Below are positions 1 through 6,498 of a DNA stretch of 14,200 nucleotides, piece by piece. The DNA comes from an archaeon (GTDB taxonomy: Archaea; Iainarchaeota; Iainarchaeia; Iainarchaeales; Iainarchaeaceae), in the NCBI GenBank assembly GCA_005239615.1, contig SBBR01000055.1, positions 1 to 14,200 of the forward strand, given 5' to 3'. The stretch's first letter is position 1. Each line of letters opens with the position of its first letter. A model generated the notes under the pieces. It was not told the origin of the DNA and did not search any database. It worked only from the letters and a program-made list of their open reading frames with translations. Made by a program: the position numbers and the translations under genes.

Positions 1-2445
1 GAGAAAAACTGGAACGCGACGGCGAGGATTCTGCTTACAGCTGTGCTTGCTCTTGCGTTTTCCTCAATGGCTTTTGCTGTCACGCCAGAAAGCAGCATGA
101 AGATTTATGCCGTGACAACAGACGGCAAGGGGCTTGTTGCGGACCTAACGGTCAGGATTGAGCCTGGAACAGGAAAAGTGTGGAGCTCGGTGACCCCCCT
201 GGTCGGCACGACCACGCAGAACGCAGAAAAAACCGCAGTAAAGGTGGCATCCCGATATTTCAGCCGCACCAGCAGCTATGACTACAAGTTCAGCATAGGC
301 TCCACAGCGTCGGTTGTTGACGGCCCGAGTGCTGGAGCAGCTATGGCCCTGCTCGTGATTTCCATGCTTACCGACAAACAGGTACCAGAGGATATAAGTC
401 TGACGGGAACGATAAATGAAGACGGCTACGTTGGGCAAGTCGGGGGAATATACGAAAAGGCGAAGGAGGCGAGCAGGAACGGCACAAGGCTCTTCCTCAT
501 CCCGAAAGGCGAGGCAATCCAGACAGTCAGGTCGCCTGACGGGGTGAAGAGCGTCAACATACTTGGATATGCCCCAAAAAACCTAGGCATGAAGGTGGCT
601 GAGGTGAGGACCATTGACGAGGCGCTGAAACTGGCGCAGTCGAAGCTCGAGGATATTGACGTGAACGCCAGCGCAGCGGAAGCCATCCCGGAATTCGTGC
701 CGAAAAAGATCGCGCTCGGCGGCGGACTCGGCTCGTTCAAGATACTCACTACGAATTACATAAGGAAAACCAAGCAGAACCTATCCGAGGCCAGGAACGC
801 CCTATCCTCTTCCCTCCTCGAGGACGGCGAAATCACACACGAACTCCTCGAAATAACTGGCAACTCAGAACAGACGCTTTCGAGGGCTGACGTGCTGAAT
901 GAGCAGAACTACCTCTACTCCGCCGCAAATTTCGCATTCCTCGCCAACGTCAACGCGATAATAGTAAAGGAGGTCTCCAATAACCCGAATCTCCTCGACC
1001 CTGACTCGCCCGGCCTCGACCTCAAGCTCATTGAGCTGAGGCGCGAGCTCTCTACATTCGAGAACGACATGGACGGCGACATACCAAAGGATGGCGCGGA
1101 GTGGTTCGCCTCGGCTCAGCAGAGGTTTACCTACGCGCGCAACAACGCCGAGAAAATCTACAGCAACCAGGAAGTGGTTATCTCTGGTGAAGAGCAGGAT
1201 AGGATGGCGACAGCACTCAAGAGGCTAAGGGACTACGCGTTCGCTGTTGCATGGCTTGATGTCGCCAAGGACATCTACAACCTGGCGCTGGAAAACGATA
1301 CACTTGTGGAGAGGCCTTTAACCTTGCAGCCGGACGCGGACAAGGCTATAATGGAAGCAGAGGTTCTCCTCTCTAAGATGGATGAAACCAGCCCCGGAAA
1401 GGCTGATGTTGAGAGGAGGCTCGACGCTGCGAAGAGGGAGAGGGACCTCAACTGGTTCGACGCAGCCCTCTTGGATGCCGCCTCCGCAAAGACCCTTGCC
1501 GCATCGGAAACAGAGACTAAGGATAAGCAGCCTGAAGAGCTGCGTGAAATACTCATAGAAAAAATATCCTCACTCGATTCCAGGATAAAGGCAGGGGGCA
1601 CGCGAACTGGGTGGGCTGTGCTCTATACCGCGCACGCCAAGTATTTCCTTGAATCAGCTGACTATTATGAGAAAGGCGGAGCCGCGGGGATATCGGCCGA
1701 CAATCTTAGGAGCGGGTACGGCCTCGCGCTGCTGGCTTCCGGCACACTCGAGGCGGAAGCGAAAATCTCCGAGGCATACTCCGAGCTGAAGCCAAAAGAA
1801 AAAAGGCCGGCAGCCGCAAATGATAAAGCCACTAACGGGAAAACAGCGACTCCATTAGCCTTCCCTGCTTTGGGCCATTGGGCATTCGACCTGATAATAA
1901 TCCTTCTTTTGCTGTGTGCGGTCATGCTTATCTGGGTTGGGGGAACTCTGATAGTATCACCGAGGCCAAGGACTCTTCCCGCGGAAATCCTGAAGGCAAG
2001 GCAGCTGATGAGGGCGATTGATGAACGTTTCATTAGCGGCAAAATAGACAAGGAAACCCACAACACACTGAAGAGGAAATACGAGGTCGAAATTGCCGTG
2101 CTTGAAGCCGAAAGGTCGACCCGTGCCCGCCACATCATGGCAATTGATGAGCACTCTGCAGGTATAGATTCTTACAAGGCAAGGCTGCGCGAGCTCAGGA
2201 AACACCTCAAAGATGGTATTATTTCCGGTGAGGAGTTCACGCGCAAATCAGGAGAATGCCTCGAGGGTATAAGTAGGCTGAACGAGAAGCTCGAGGCGGA
2301 GCTGCGCGCCATGCCTGAGGGCTGGAAAGGGCAGGTAACAAAAATTCAGGAAGGTGGAGGTCCCATCGAAAAAAAATCTGGCACAGCTTCCACTAAAATA
2401 AGGCGCTGGAGAAATGGAAGGACAAAAAAACAAAAGGGCGCTTAA
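1..2445 (+). CDS. Membrane-anchored Lon-like (S16) serine protease, 5' end outside window
   Basis: This is a peptidase with a Lon-type Ser/Lys dyad. Numbering from the GTG at 43, Ser96 lies in DGPSAGAAM and Lys139 in GGIYEKAKEA. The 43-residue spacing equals that of E. coli Lon (S679/K722). The frame is open to base 1. Bases 1-78 encode a signal peptide (polar and basic residues, then a Leu/Ala-rich core ending in AFA), so the true start lies just upstream and the GTG at 43 would cut the signal in half. Residues about 220-600 are mostly helical. One membrane helix lies near residues 612-638, and the following 150 residues are charged and helical with two SHOCT-like hairpins. The inferred topology is a protease domain outside the membrane and a helical tail inside. 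No AAA+ ATPase is visible, unlike bacterial Lon or archaeal LonB; it resembles the archaeal ATPase-less S16 group. It converges on the L12 gene. Confidence 0.85.
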   Translation, partial: EKNWNATARILLTAVLALAFSSMAFAVTPESSMKIYAVTTDGKGLVADLTVRIEPGTGKVWSSVTPLVGTTTQNAEKTAVKVASRYFSRTSSYDYKFSIGSTASVVDGPSAGAAMALLVISMLTDKQVPEDISLTGTINEDGYVGQVGGIYEKAKEASRNGTRLFLIPKGEAIQTVRSPDGVKSVNILGYAPKNLGMKVAEVRTIDEALKLAQSKLEDIDVNASAAEAIPEFVPKKIALGGGLGSFKILTTNYIRKTKQNLSEARNALSSSLLEDGEITHELLEITGNSEQTLSRADVLNEQNYLYSAANFAFLANVNAIIVKEVSNNPNLLDPDSPGLDLKLIELRRELSTFENDMDGDIPKDGAEWFASAQQRFTYARNNAEKIYSNQEVVISGEEQDRMATALKRLRDYAFAVAWLDVAKDIYNLALENDTLVERPLTLQPDADKAIMEAEVLLSKMDETSPGKADVERRLDAAKRERDLNWFDAALLDAASAKTLAASETETKDKQPEELREILIEKISSLDSRIKAGGTRTGWAVLYTAHAKYFLESADYYEKGGAAGISADNLRSGYGLALLASGTLEAEAKISEAYSELKPKEKRPAAANDKATNGKTATPLAFPALGHWAFDLIIILLLLCAVMLIWVGGTLIVSPRPRTLPAEILKARQLMRAIDERFISGKIDKETHNTLKRKYEVEIAVLEAERSTRARHIMAIDEHSAGIDSYKARLRELRKHLKDGIISGEEFTRKSGECLEGISRLNEKLEAELRAMPEGWKGQVTKIQEGGGPIEKKSGTASTKIRRWRNGRTKKQKGA

Positions 2446-2497
2446 AAACTGCTGTGTGGCTTGGCTGTAGAAGCATGGGAGGCCAAAGGTTGTTTGG

Positions 2498-2513
2498 GAG
2501 GGGAAAAACCCTC
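2498..2513 (-). terminator. Possible terminator at the end of the rpl12 transcript
   Basis: On the minus strand GAGGG and CCCTC can pair around a T-rich loop, and a run of five T follows the L12 stop codon. Archaeal termination often needs only a short U-tract, so this is a plausible end for the ribosomal block. The stem is only 5 bp and overlaps the stop codon, so the call is weak. Confidence 0.3.
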
Positions 2514-2814
2514 AGCCAAACAAGCCTGCGAGCCCAGCAGCGGCTTCCTCTTCCGTCTTCTTCTCTTCCTTCTGTTCCTTTTTTGCCTCGGTTGGGGCCG
2601 CGCCTACCGTGGGTGCTGCCGCAACGGGTGCAGCGGCAACAGCTGCCTTAGATATTGCCTCGTCTATGTTGATATCCTTGAGCGACGCTACCAGGGCTTT
2701 CACCCTAGCATCATCAGCCGCCACTCCTGCGGCCTCGAGGACCTTCTTGATACTGACCTCGCTTATTTCCTTCTTTGCCGAATGCAGAAGCATTGCAGCG
2801 TATACATACTCCAT
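2512..2814 (-). CDS. rpl12: Ribosomal stalk protein P1 (archaeal L12)
   Basis: This 100-residue protein is the archaeal P1/L12 stalk protein. Its dimers bind the P0 C-terminal helices and recruit translational GTPases to the 50S subunit. Three parts are visible: an N-terminal dimerisation helix region beginning MEYVYAAMLLHSAKKEIS, an Ala/Pro-rich hinge at about residues 58-75, and an acidic Lys/Glu stretch ending in GLAGLFG, which corresponds to the archaeal GLGALFG-type factor-binding tail. Length is normal for the family. The ATG at 2814 follows a strong GAGGTGA Shine-Dalgarno motif about 6 nt away. The gene is last in the L11-L1-P0-P1 order and is separated from P0 by 136 nt holding a terminator-like hairpin, so it may be transcribed partly from its own promoter. 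Confidence 0.95.
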   Translation of the reverse strand: MEYVYAAMLLHSAKKEISEVSIKKVLEAAGVAADDARVKALVASLKDINIDEAISKAAVAAAPVAAAPTVGAAPTEAKKEQKEEKKTEEEAAAGLAGLFG

Positions 2815-2834
2815 ACCTTCACCTCTCAGTTAGC

Positions 2835-2857
2835 ATAAAATTATTGAGCGTAAATCG
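2835..2857 (-). promoter_or_regulatory. Candidate promoter region for rpl12
   Basis: This AT-rich stretch follows the hairpin and U-tract after P0. On the minus strand it contains GATTTACGC and ATAATTTTAT. If the former acts as the TATA box, the transcript would start about 15 nt before the L12 ATG and keep the GAGGTGA ribosome site. The boxes are poor matches, so confidence is low. Confidence 0.3.
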
Positions 2858-2865
2858 CGGGCCGG

Positions 2866-2914
2866 AAACAAGAAAAACACACGGGACAAAACGACAAAAT
2901 CCATTTGCCCTGTG
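2866..2914 (-). terminator. Terminator or attenuator between P0 and P1 genes
   Basis: On the minus strand CACA-GGG-CAAA (2914-2904) pairs with TTTG-CCC-TGTG (2890-2878) with two single-base bulges and a loop of about 13 nt. The run TTTTTCTTGTTT (2877-2866) follows at once. A stem followed by a U-tract is the form of an intrinsic terminator, and U-tracts alone stop archaeal RNA polymerase. It lies 37 nt after the P0 stop. It could fully or partly end P0 mRNA, which makes a separate L12 promoter likely. Confidence 0.5.
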
Positions 2915-2950
2915 TCCCCTTTCTGCATTATGGGCAGGTGACCCACAGCC

Positions 2951-3877
2951 TTATGCACCCTGACCTCCACCCTGTTGGACAGGGGCGTCCTGAACTGACT
3001 GTGGTGGCGCTGCTTCCGGCTCCTTAACCTGCGCCCTGATTGCGCCTGCCTGCGCCTGCACCTTTGCAAGTATCTCGCCAGCGGTGAAAGGTGTAATTAC
3101 GTTGCCCTCGAGCGCGACAGCCCTTGTGTTCCTGAACGCCCTCTGTACGAGCAGCTCCCTGGTGGAATTGTTGAACACCTCAGCGTTCACTGCAAGGTTG
3201 AACGAGTTCCTGTGCGCATCGGTGAACTGCAGCAGCACCTTGTCCGTGTCAATGTCCAGTATCTGTGCAGTGAAGACCTCGCCGTTCTCAAGCGCAGACA
3301 CAATCCTCATCCCCACCTTGAACGGCCTGATGTTGAGTTTTGCAAGCGTGCCGGCTACTGCAGCCGAGACAGGCTCGCCCTTCTTTGTGACGACCTTGTC
3401 CTCTAGCACGGTAATGGACGCACCCTGCACCGCGACCTTTAGACCTGCTCCTTTCAGGTCGCTGAGGGCCGGCCCTGGTGGGAGGCCGGTGTCTCCTGCA
3501 GGGATTACTAGGTCATCCTCGGCAATGGCGCCGGTTTTTGCCGCGACCTTGCCCTTGTTCTTCTTCACGAAGCCGAAGAGCTCGAATGGGTTCAGGTCGG
3601 TGAAAATGACCGCTATATTTTCCTTCGCCTGCTCGGCGAGCTTCGCGGTCTTAGGGTTCTCCGCAAGCGCCTTCTTTATCACCCTCGATTTCGACACTTT
3701 CACGACGCCCTTGCCGTGGAACCTCTTCCTAATCTTCTGGAAGAGCGCGCTAGGGAACTTGCTAATGTCGGCAATCGCTATGACGCTGTACGAATCGATG
3801 AGTTTCTTAAGGGTAACGAGTTGCCTCTCGTTCCACTTCCTCGTGTGCTCCACCCTGCTCTTCGGGTCTATCGCCAT
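2951..3877 (-). CDS. rplP0: Ribosomal protein P0 (archaeal L10)
   Basis: This is the stalk base protein P0/L10, which binds the GTPase-centre rRNA beside L11 and carries P1 dimers on C-terminal helices. The rRNA-binding N-terminus is clear (KWNERQLVTLKKLIDSYS, then FPSALFQKIRKRFHGKGVVK). The archaeal insertion domain follows (GDTGLPPGPALSDLKGAG), then the P1-binding helical region (about residues 215-285). At 308 residues it is somewhat short. The tail is Gln/Pro/Gly-rich and ends GGGQGA. It lacks both the acidic run and the GLGALFG-type motif that archaeal P0 usually shares with P1. The ATG overlaps the L1 stop as TGATG, which indicates coupled translation, and GGGTGAG lies about 7 nt upstream. 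Confidence 0.95.
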   Translation of the reverse strand: MAIDPKSRVEHTRKWNERQLVTLKKLIDSYSVIAIADISKFPSALFQKIRKRFHGKGVVKVSKSRVIKKALAENPKTAKLAEQAKENIAVIFTDLNPFELFGFVKKNKGKVAAKTGAIAEDDLVIPAGDTGLPPGPALSDLKGAGLKVAVQGASITVLEDKVVTKKGEPVSAAVAGTLAKLNIRPFKVGMRIVSALENGEVFTAQILDIDTDKVLLQFTDAHRNSFNLAVNAEVFNNSTRELLVQRAFRNTRAVALEGNVITPFTAGEILAKVQAQAGAIRAQVKEPEAAPPQSVQDAPVQQGGGQGA

Positions 3878-4698
3878 CAGGCACTCACCCTACTCTCGTC
3901 GGACGCATCACTGCCGCCCGAAACTTTCTGGGCATCAGCGCTGTCGCGGTCCATCGCCCTGTCACCATCTTTGTCCGTGGGTTGTCCGGCCTGAGCGCCC
4001 TTGGGTGAAGGGCCTGATTTGTGCACCCTGACCTCTACCTTGTCCTCCCCCACCCTAACAGGGGGGCCCATCGTTGCCTTCAGGTAGAGGGACTTTATGC
4101 TTGCCTCGCCCCCCGGAATAGCACTGAGGACAGAATTGTAAACCTCTATCACGTTGTCGGCGATGTGCTCGTCGCTGATGCCTTCCTTGCCGACCATGAC
4201 TTGGATTACAGGCATGAACTTGCCTTTCTTGTTCGACACCTTGGTGCTAGTGCTTATGTTCCTCGTGGCCTGCTCGAGGCTCTGCACGCTAGCCTGTATG
4301 GGCTTTGGCATCATTCCTTTCGGCGCGAGCTGCTGTCCGAGGAACTTCGCGACAGTAAGTATCGAGGGACCTTCCGCAAGCAGGATATTATAATCCCTGA
4401 GAATCTGCTCAACGTCCTTCTTCTTGATACCGGCAATCTCGTGGTCCATTATGGTCTTCGCGACCTTGCCCTTAATCTCTTCGGCGAAGTTCGAGTCCTT
4501 CACGAAAACGAGCGCCCTGACCTCGGCCTTCTTGCCGGAGGAATGGGGCAGCCTCACGTCGAGGTCGACCCTGTTCTCCGCCTTCCTGAAATCTATACCC
4601 TTGAAATTAAGTATGAAGTCGACCGACTGCTCGAACTTCCTCTTCTTGCTGTGCTCACGCACAAGCCTGAGCGCCTCTATAACCCTTTTTCTGTCCAT
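3877..4698 (-). CDS. rpl1: Ribosomal protein L1 with C-terminal extension
   Basis: L1 forms the mobile L1 stalk at the E site, and in Methanococcus it also represses its own mRNA. The family is clear from FVKDSNFAEEIKG, from the signature-like LAPKGMMPKP (residues 124-133; most relatives have a G-[PR]-[RK]-G-K-M-P form), and from the closing segment SLYLKATMGPPVRV. Archaeal L1 normally ends about there, near residue 217. Here about 55 more residues follow. They start with VEVRVHK and continue as a Ser/Asp/Gly/Gln-rich, probably disordered tail to residue 273. The ATG at 4698 is the only sensible start, preceded by a weak GGTAGG. L1 heads the L1-P0 unit, with a TATA box about 100 bp upstream. 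Confidence 0.95.
   Translation of the reverse strand: MDRKRVIEALRLVREHSKKRKFEQSVDFILNFKGIDFRKAENRVDLDVRLPHSSGKKAEVRALVFVKDSNFAEEIKGKVAKTIMDHEIAGIKKKDVEQILRDYNILLAEGPSILTVAKFLGQQLAPKGMMPKPIQASVQSLEQATRNISTSTKVSNKKGKFMPVIQVMVGKEGISDEHIADNVIEVYNSVLSAIPGGEASIKSLYLKATMGPPVRVGEDKVEVRVHKSGPSPKGAQAGQPTDKDGDRAMDRDSADAQKVSGGSDASDESRVSA
4649..4664 (-). other. Hairpin with GUGA tetraloop inside the rpl1 5' coding region
   Basis: On the rpl1 mRNA UUGUGC and GCACAG pair (6 bp including one U-G) around a GUGA loop of GNRA type, 34-49 nt after the A of the start codon. In Methanococcus vannielii the L1 autoregulatory site lies about 30 nt inside the L1 gene. Position is the only link; I did not match the known L1 rRNA site. 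Confidence 0.25.
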
Positions 4699-4749
4699 CG
4701 CGAAAACCTACCAACGAATTGGTACATCCGGCCTAATGGCGCGGGATCG

Positions 4750-4766
4750 GCTCTAAAAAATAGAGC
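4750..4766 (-). other. Leader hairpin upstream of rpl1
   Basis: GCTCTA and TAGAGC form a perfect 6-bp stem around five T on the minus strand. It lies about 52-68 nt before the L1 start, inside the leader predicted from the TATA box at 4796-4804. It might be a regulatory element or simply a stable leader structure. Confidence 0.3.
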
Positions 4767-4795
4767 TTTAGTTCTAGGAATACTCAAACGCGAAG

Positions 4796-4804
4796 ATTTT
4801 TAAA
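4796..4804 (-). promoter_or_regulatory. TATA box for rpl1-rplP0
   Basis: TTTAAAAAT on the minus strand is a good archaeal TATA box. Transcription would start near 4775, giving a leader of about 77 nt. It shares the intergenic region with the divergent AbrB-like gene. Confidence 0.5.
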
Positions 4805-4840
4805 CGCAACTAGCCGCACCGGCACTGACACCTCAAAAGC

Positions 4841-4850
4841 ATTTTAAATA
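4841..4850 (+). promoter_or_regulatory. TATA box for the AbrB-like gene
   Basis: ATTTTAAATA is centred about 31 bp before the ATG at 4878. The expected start site falls within a few bases of the ATG, so the mRNA would be leaderless or nearly so. No Shine-Dalgarno motif precedes the ATG. Confidence 0.55.
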
Positions 4851-4877
4851 ACACAAACGCCAAGTAGATGGGGATTG

Positions 4878-5069
4878 ATGAAGTTCCAGGCAAAACTGGA
4901 AAGGATTGAAGGCGAACTTGGGTTTTGGGTGCCAGGGCATGTTGTGAGGAAATTCGACATTAAGGACGGAGATGAACTCTTCCTTGACATTCCAAAAAGA
5001 AAATCCTATTTCGGAGTTTTGAGAGGCGTTGGAAAATTCACTGAAATGGACAGGTTCGACAGGCGGTAA
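4878..5069 (+). CDS. Small AbrB/SpoVT-like (swapped-hairpin) protein
   Basis: This 63-residue protein starts MKFQAKLERIEGELGFWVPG. The segment GFWVPGHVVRKFDIKDGDELFLDI fits the AbrB/MazE swapped-hairpin pattern: a strand, then a Val/Ile-Pro turn, a short helix, and a [IL]-x-x-GDE-x-hydrophobic strand. Such proteins are dimeric DNA binders, used as transition regulators or as antitoxins. No toxin partner is visible: the downstream neighbour is a converging 50-residue gene. The ATG at 4878 is preferred over a TTG one codon upstream and fits a near-leaderless transcript. It lies divergent to rpl1, inside what is usually a continuous L11-L1 cluster, so it might bind the shared promoter region. 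The fold is inferred from pattern only. Confidence 0.6.
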   Translation: MKFQAKLERIEGELGFWVPGHVVRKFDIKDGDELFLDIPKRKSYFGVLRGVGKFTEMDRFDRR

Positions 5070-5088
5070 AGCCGGAATTGCCGGAAAT

Positions 5089-5241
5089 TCACTGCTCTTC
5101 CGCGAACTTCTTTATCTCCTCGAAGTTCTCGACGATGAGCCGCGCCTTGGACTTGCCAAAGGTGAACGGATACCTGTCGTTCTCGTCGCGCCTTATTGTC
5201 ATCACCTTGTTCCCCTTGAATTCCCCAAACTCTATTGGCAT
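5089..5241 (-). CDS. Small hypothetical protein, 50 residues
   Basis: I cannot name this protein. It begins MPIEFGEFKGNKVMTIRRDE and continues with DRYPFTFGKSKARLI and NFEEIKKFAEEQ. That suggests three or four short strands followed by one amphipathic helix, with no membrane segment and no cysteine. The start at 5241 is well supported: GGAGGTGT stands 8 nt before the ATG, while upstream in-frame starts have no ribosome site and would add a sequence of unlikely composition. The pattern looks like a small conserved archaeal protein rather than a chance frame. It sits downstream of rpl11 in the same direction and converges on the AbrB-like gene, with 19 bp between their stop codons. Its role could be tied to translation through this position, but that is only a guess. 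Confidence 0.65.
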   Translation of the reverse strand: MPIEFGEFKGNKVMTIRRDENDRYPFTFGKSKARLIVENFEEIKKFAEEQ

Positions 5242-5369
5242 GAACACAACACCTCCAAAACCATAAATCCAAATCCTAAATGAACCAATTATCCCATTAA
5301 CGCCAAATCTGCCAATTCCGGCTTGCCAACGCCCTGCCAACAACTTGCCTGGTTCCAGTGCGGCAGCCA

Positions 5370-5843
5370 TCATGCATTTAGGACGGCGTCCCACTTGCCA
5401 TCCGAAATTTCCTTCTGCACTTCCTTCGCCCTCCTGCCCTCGATTGTGACTGCCATGGAGTTGCAGGTGCCTATTATCTCCCTGACCTGCGACCTGAGCG
5501 AAACTGAATTGACGCTCTCGGCCTTCATGAGCGCGAGCTTCTTCACCTGCTCCATCGAGAGGTTGCCCGCTGTGTCGGTTTTCTGGTTAGCGCCGCCCTT
5601 CTGGGCGCCCATTTCCTTAGTGATGAGCGCGCTGGTTGGAGGGGCGCCTACCATGATGTCGACGTTCTTCGCCTTGTCGACCTCGATTGTGACCGGCACC
5701 TTCATGCCGGCGTACTGCTTTGTCCTCTCGTTTATCTTCGCGACAATCTCGCCGATGTTCACACCCAACGGACCCATTGCCGGGCCGAGGGGTGCGCCGG
5801 CTGTCGCCTTTCCGCCTTCCACAAGGACCTTGATTTCAGCCAT
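5370..5843 (-). CDS. rpl11: Ribosomal protein L11
   Basis: L11 binds the GTPase-associated centre of 23S rRNA next to P0 and contacts elongation factors. The 157-residue protein has the typical N-terminal domain (VEGGKATAGAPLGPAMGPLG, with the conserved proline-rich helix) and the C-terminal rRNA-binding domain (about residues 70-140), ending WDAVLNA. The start at 5843 (MAEIKVLVEGG) matches the family and has GGAGCT about 8 nt upstream. A longer start at 5879 overlaps the Spt5 stop (ATGA) but adds 12 residues not seen in archaeal L11. It follows spt5 by 32 nt and is surely cotranscribed with it. The downstream side is unusual, because L1 does not follow directly. Confidence 0.95.
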   Translation of the reverse strand: MAEIKVLVEGGKATAGAPLGPAMGPLGVNIGEIVAKINERTKQYAGMKVPVTIEVDKAKNVDIMVGAPPTSALITKEMGAQKGGANQKTDTAGNLSMEQVKKLALMKAESVNSVSLRSQVREIIGTCNSMAVTIEGRRAKEVQKEISDGKWDAVLNA

Positions 5844-5875
5844 GATTTTCAGCTCCTGCAATTGCCAGCCGTACG

Positions 5876-6316
5876 TCATTCTGTGGTGATTCTTATCTGC
5901 TCCGCGTTGAGTGTGAGCGGTATCTTCACGGCTGCCTCAAGCAGCTCTATCGTCACTTCCTCCTTCGTGTCGTTCACCCTCAGGACCTTCGCCTTCTCGC
6001 CCTTGAAGGGGCCGGCAATCACCTCTACCCTCATGCCTTCCTTGATGCTCTTCATGAGAGGCTTTGCCTCAAGCAGCCTGTCGAGGTCGGAAATCTTCAC
6101 AGCCCCGCCCACTATACCTTTTCCCTTGACGTGCGAGGCGTTGGTTATGCCCCTGCGGATTGTCACTTCATTGTCGCCCTCGATCAGGATATACCCCTTG
6201 ATGCCTGGGATTGCGGTCATGGAATAGATGCTGAGGTCCTCCTTCCTGATCTTGTTCGCGAGGATGTCAACGACAAGGCTCTCCTGACCTACTGTTGTCC
6301 TCACAGTGAAAATCAT
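5876..6316 (-). CDS. spt5: Transcription elongation factor Spt5 (NusG)
   Basis: This is archaeal Spt5, which with Spt4 clamps RNA polymerase, raises processivity and links it to ribosomes. It has 146 residues and two domains. The NGN domain covers residues 1-85 and contains IPGIKGYILIEG, and the KOW domain covers about 92-146, beginning EGMRVEVIAGPFKGEKAKV. The length is typical of archaea. The ATG at 6316 follows a G-rich ribosome site (GGAGTGGGG). It lies between secE and rpl11, the standard archaeal order. A TATA-like box about 80 bp upstream suggests that it can start a transcript with rpl11 independently of secE. Confidence 0.95.
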   Translation of the reverse strand: MIFTVRTTVGQESLVVDILANKIRKEDLSIYSMTAIPGIKGYILIEGDNEVTIRRGITNASHVKGKGIVGGAVKISDLDRLLEAKPLMKSIKEGMRVEVIAGPFKGEKAKVLRVNDTKEEVTIELLEAAVKIPLTLNAEQIRITTE

Positions 6317-6394
6317 AACCCCCCACTCCCAACTAATACACTGAAAAACCTGAAGGAAAATTTGGAAAATTCGTAATTAATTCACCTGTGTAAC

Positions 6395-6404
6395 CTTTTT
6401 AAAG
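6395..6404 (-). promoter_or_regulatory. Candidate TATA box for spt5-rpl11
   Basis: CTTTAAAAAG on the minus strand is TATA-like, with an expected start near 6374 and a leader of about 58 nt. Just upstream, CACC-TAAA-GGTG and GGTGG-AATTG-CCACC (6407-6427) share bases and could form alternative hairpins in transcripts reading through from secE. ATTAATTA at 6373-6382 is a second possible box. The rest of the 184-bp secE-spt5 gap shows no RNA gene. Confidence 0.4.
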
Positions 6405-6498
6405 GCACCTAAAGGTGGAATTGCCACCGGAGCAGCCATAAGCCTGAACTGGTATACTGCATGGGCCCATCACACTCTCACAGTCCTGGGGCCACACC

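Noticed and set aside
3084..4031. A 315-residue plus-strand frame opposite P0 and L1
   Set aside because: It is antisense to two clear ribosomal proteins, and its Ser/Pro/Leu-rich content is the usual mirror of G/C-ending codons.
5242..5394. Longer start for the 50-residue gene, running into the end of rpl11
   Set aside because: The extra residues are low-quality, overlap rpl11, and the inner ATG has a near-perfect ribosome site.
5844..5879. Longer L11 start overlapping the spt5 stop
   Set aside because: The extra 12 residues do not belong to archaeal L11, and the inner ATG has a better ribosome site.
6399..6470. A 23-codon Cys-containing minus-strand frame before spt5
   Set aside because: It is very short, its stop lies within the proposed spt5 TATA box, and nothing else supports it.
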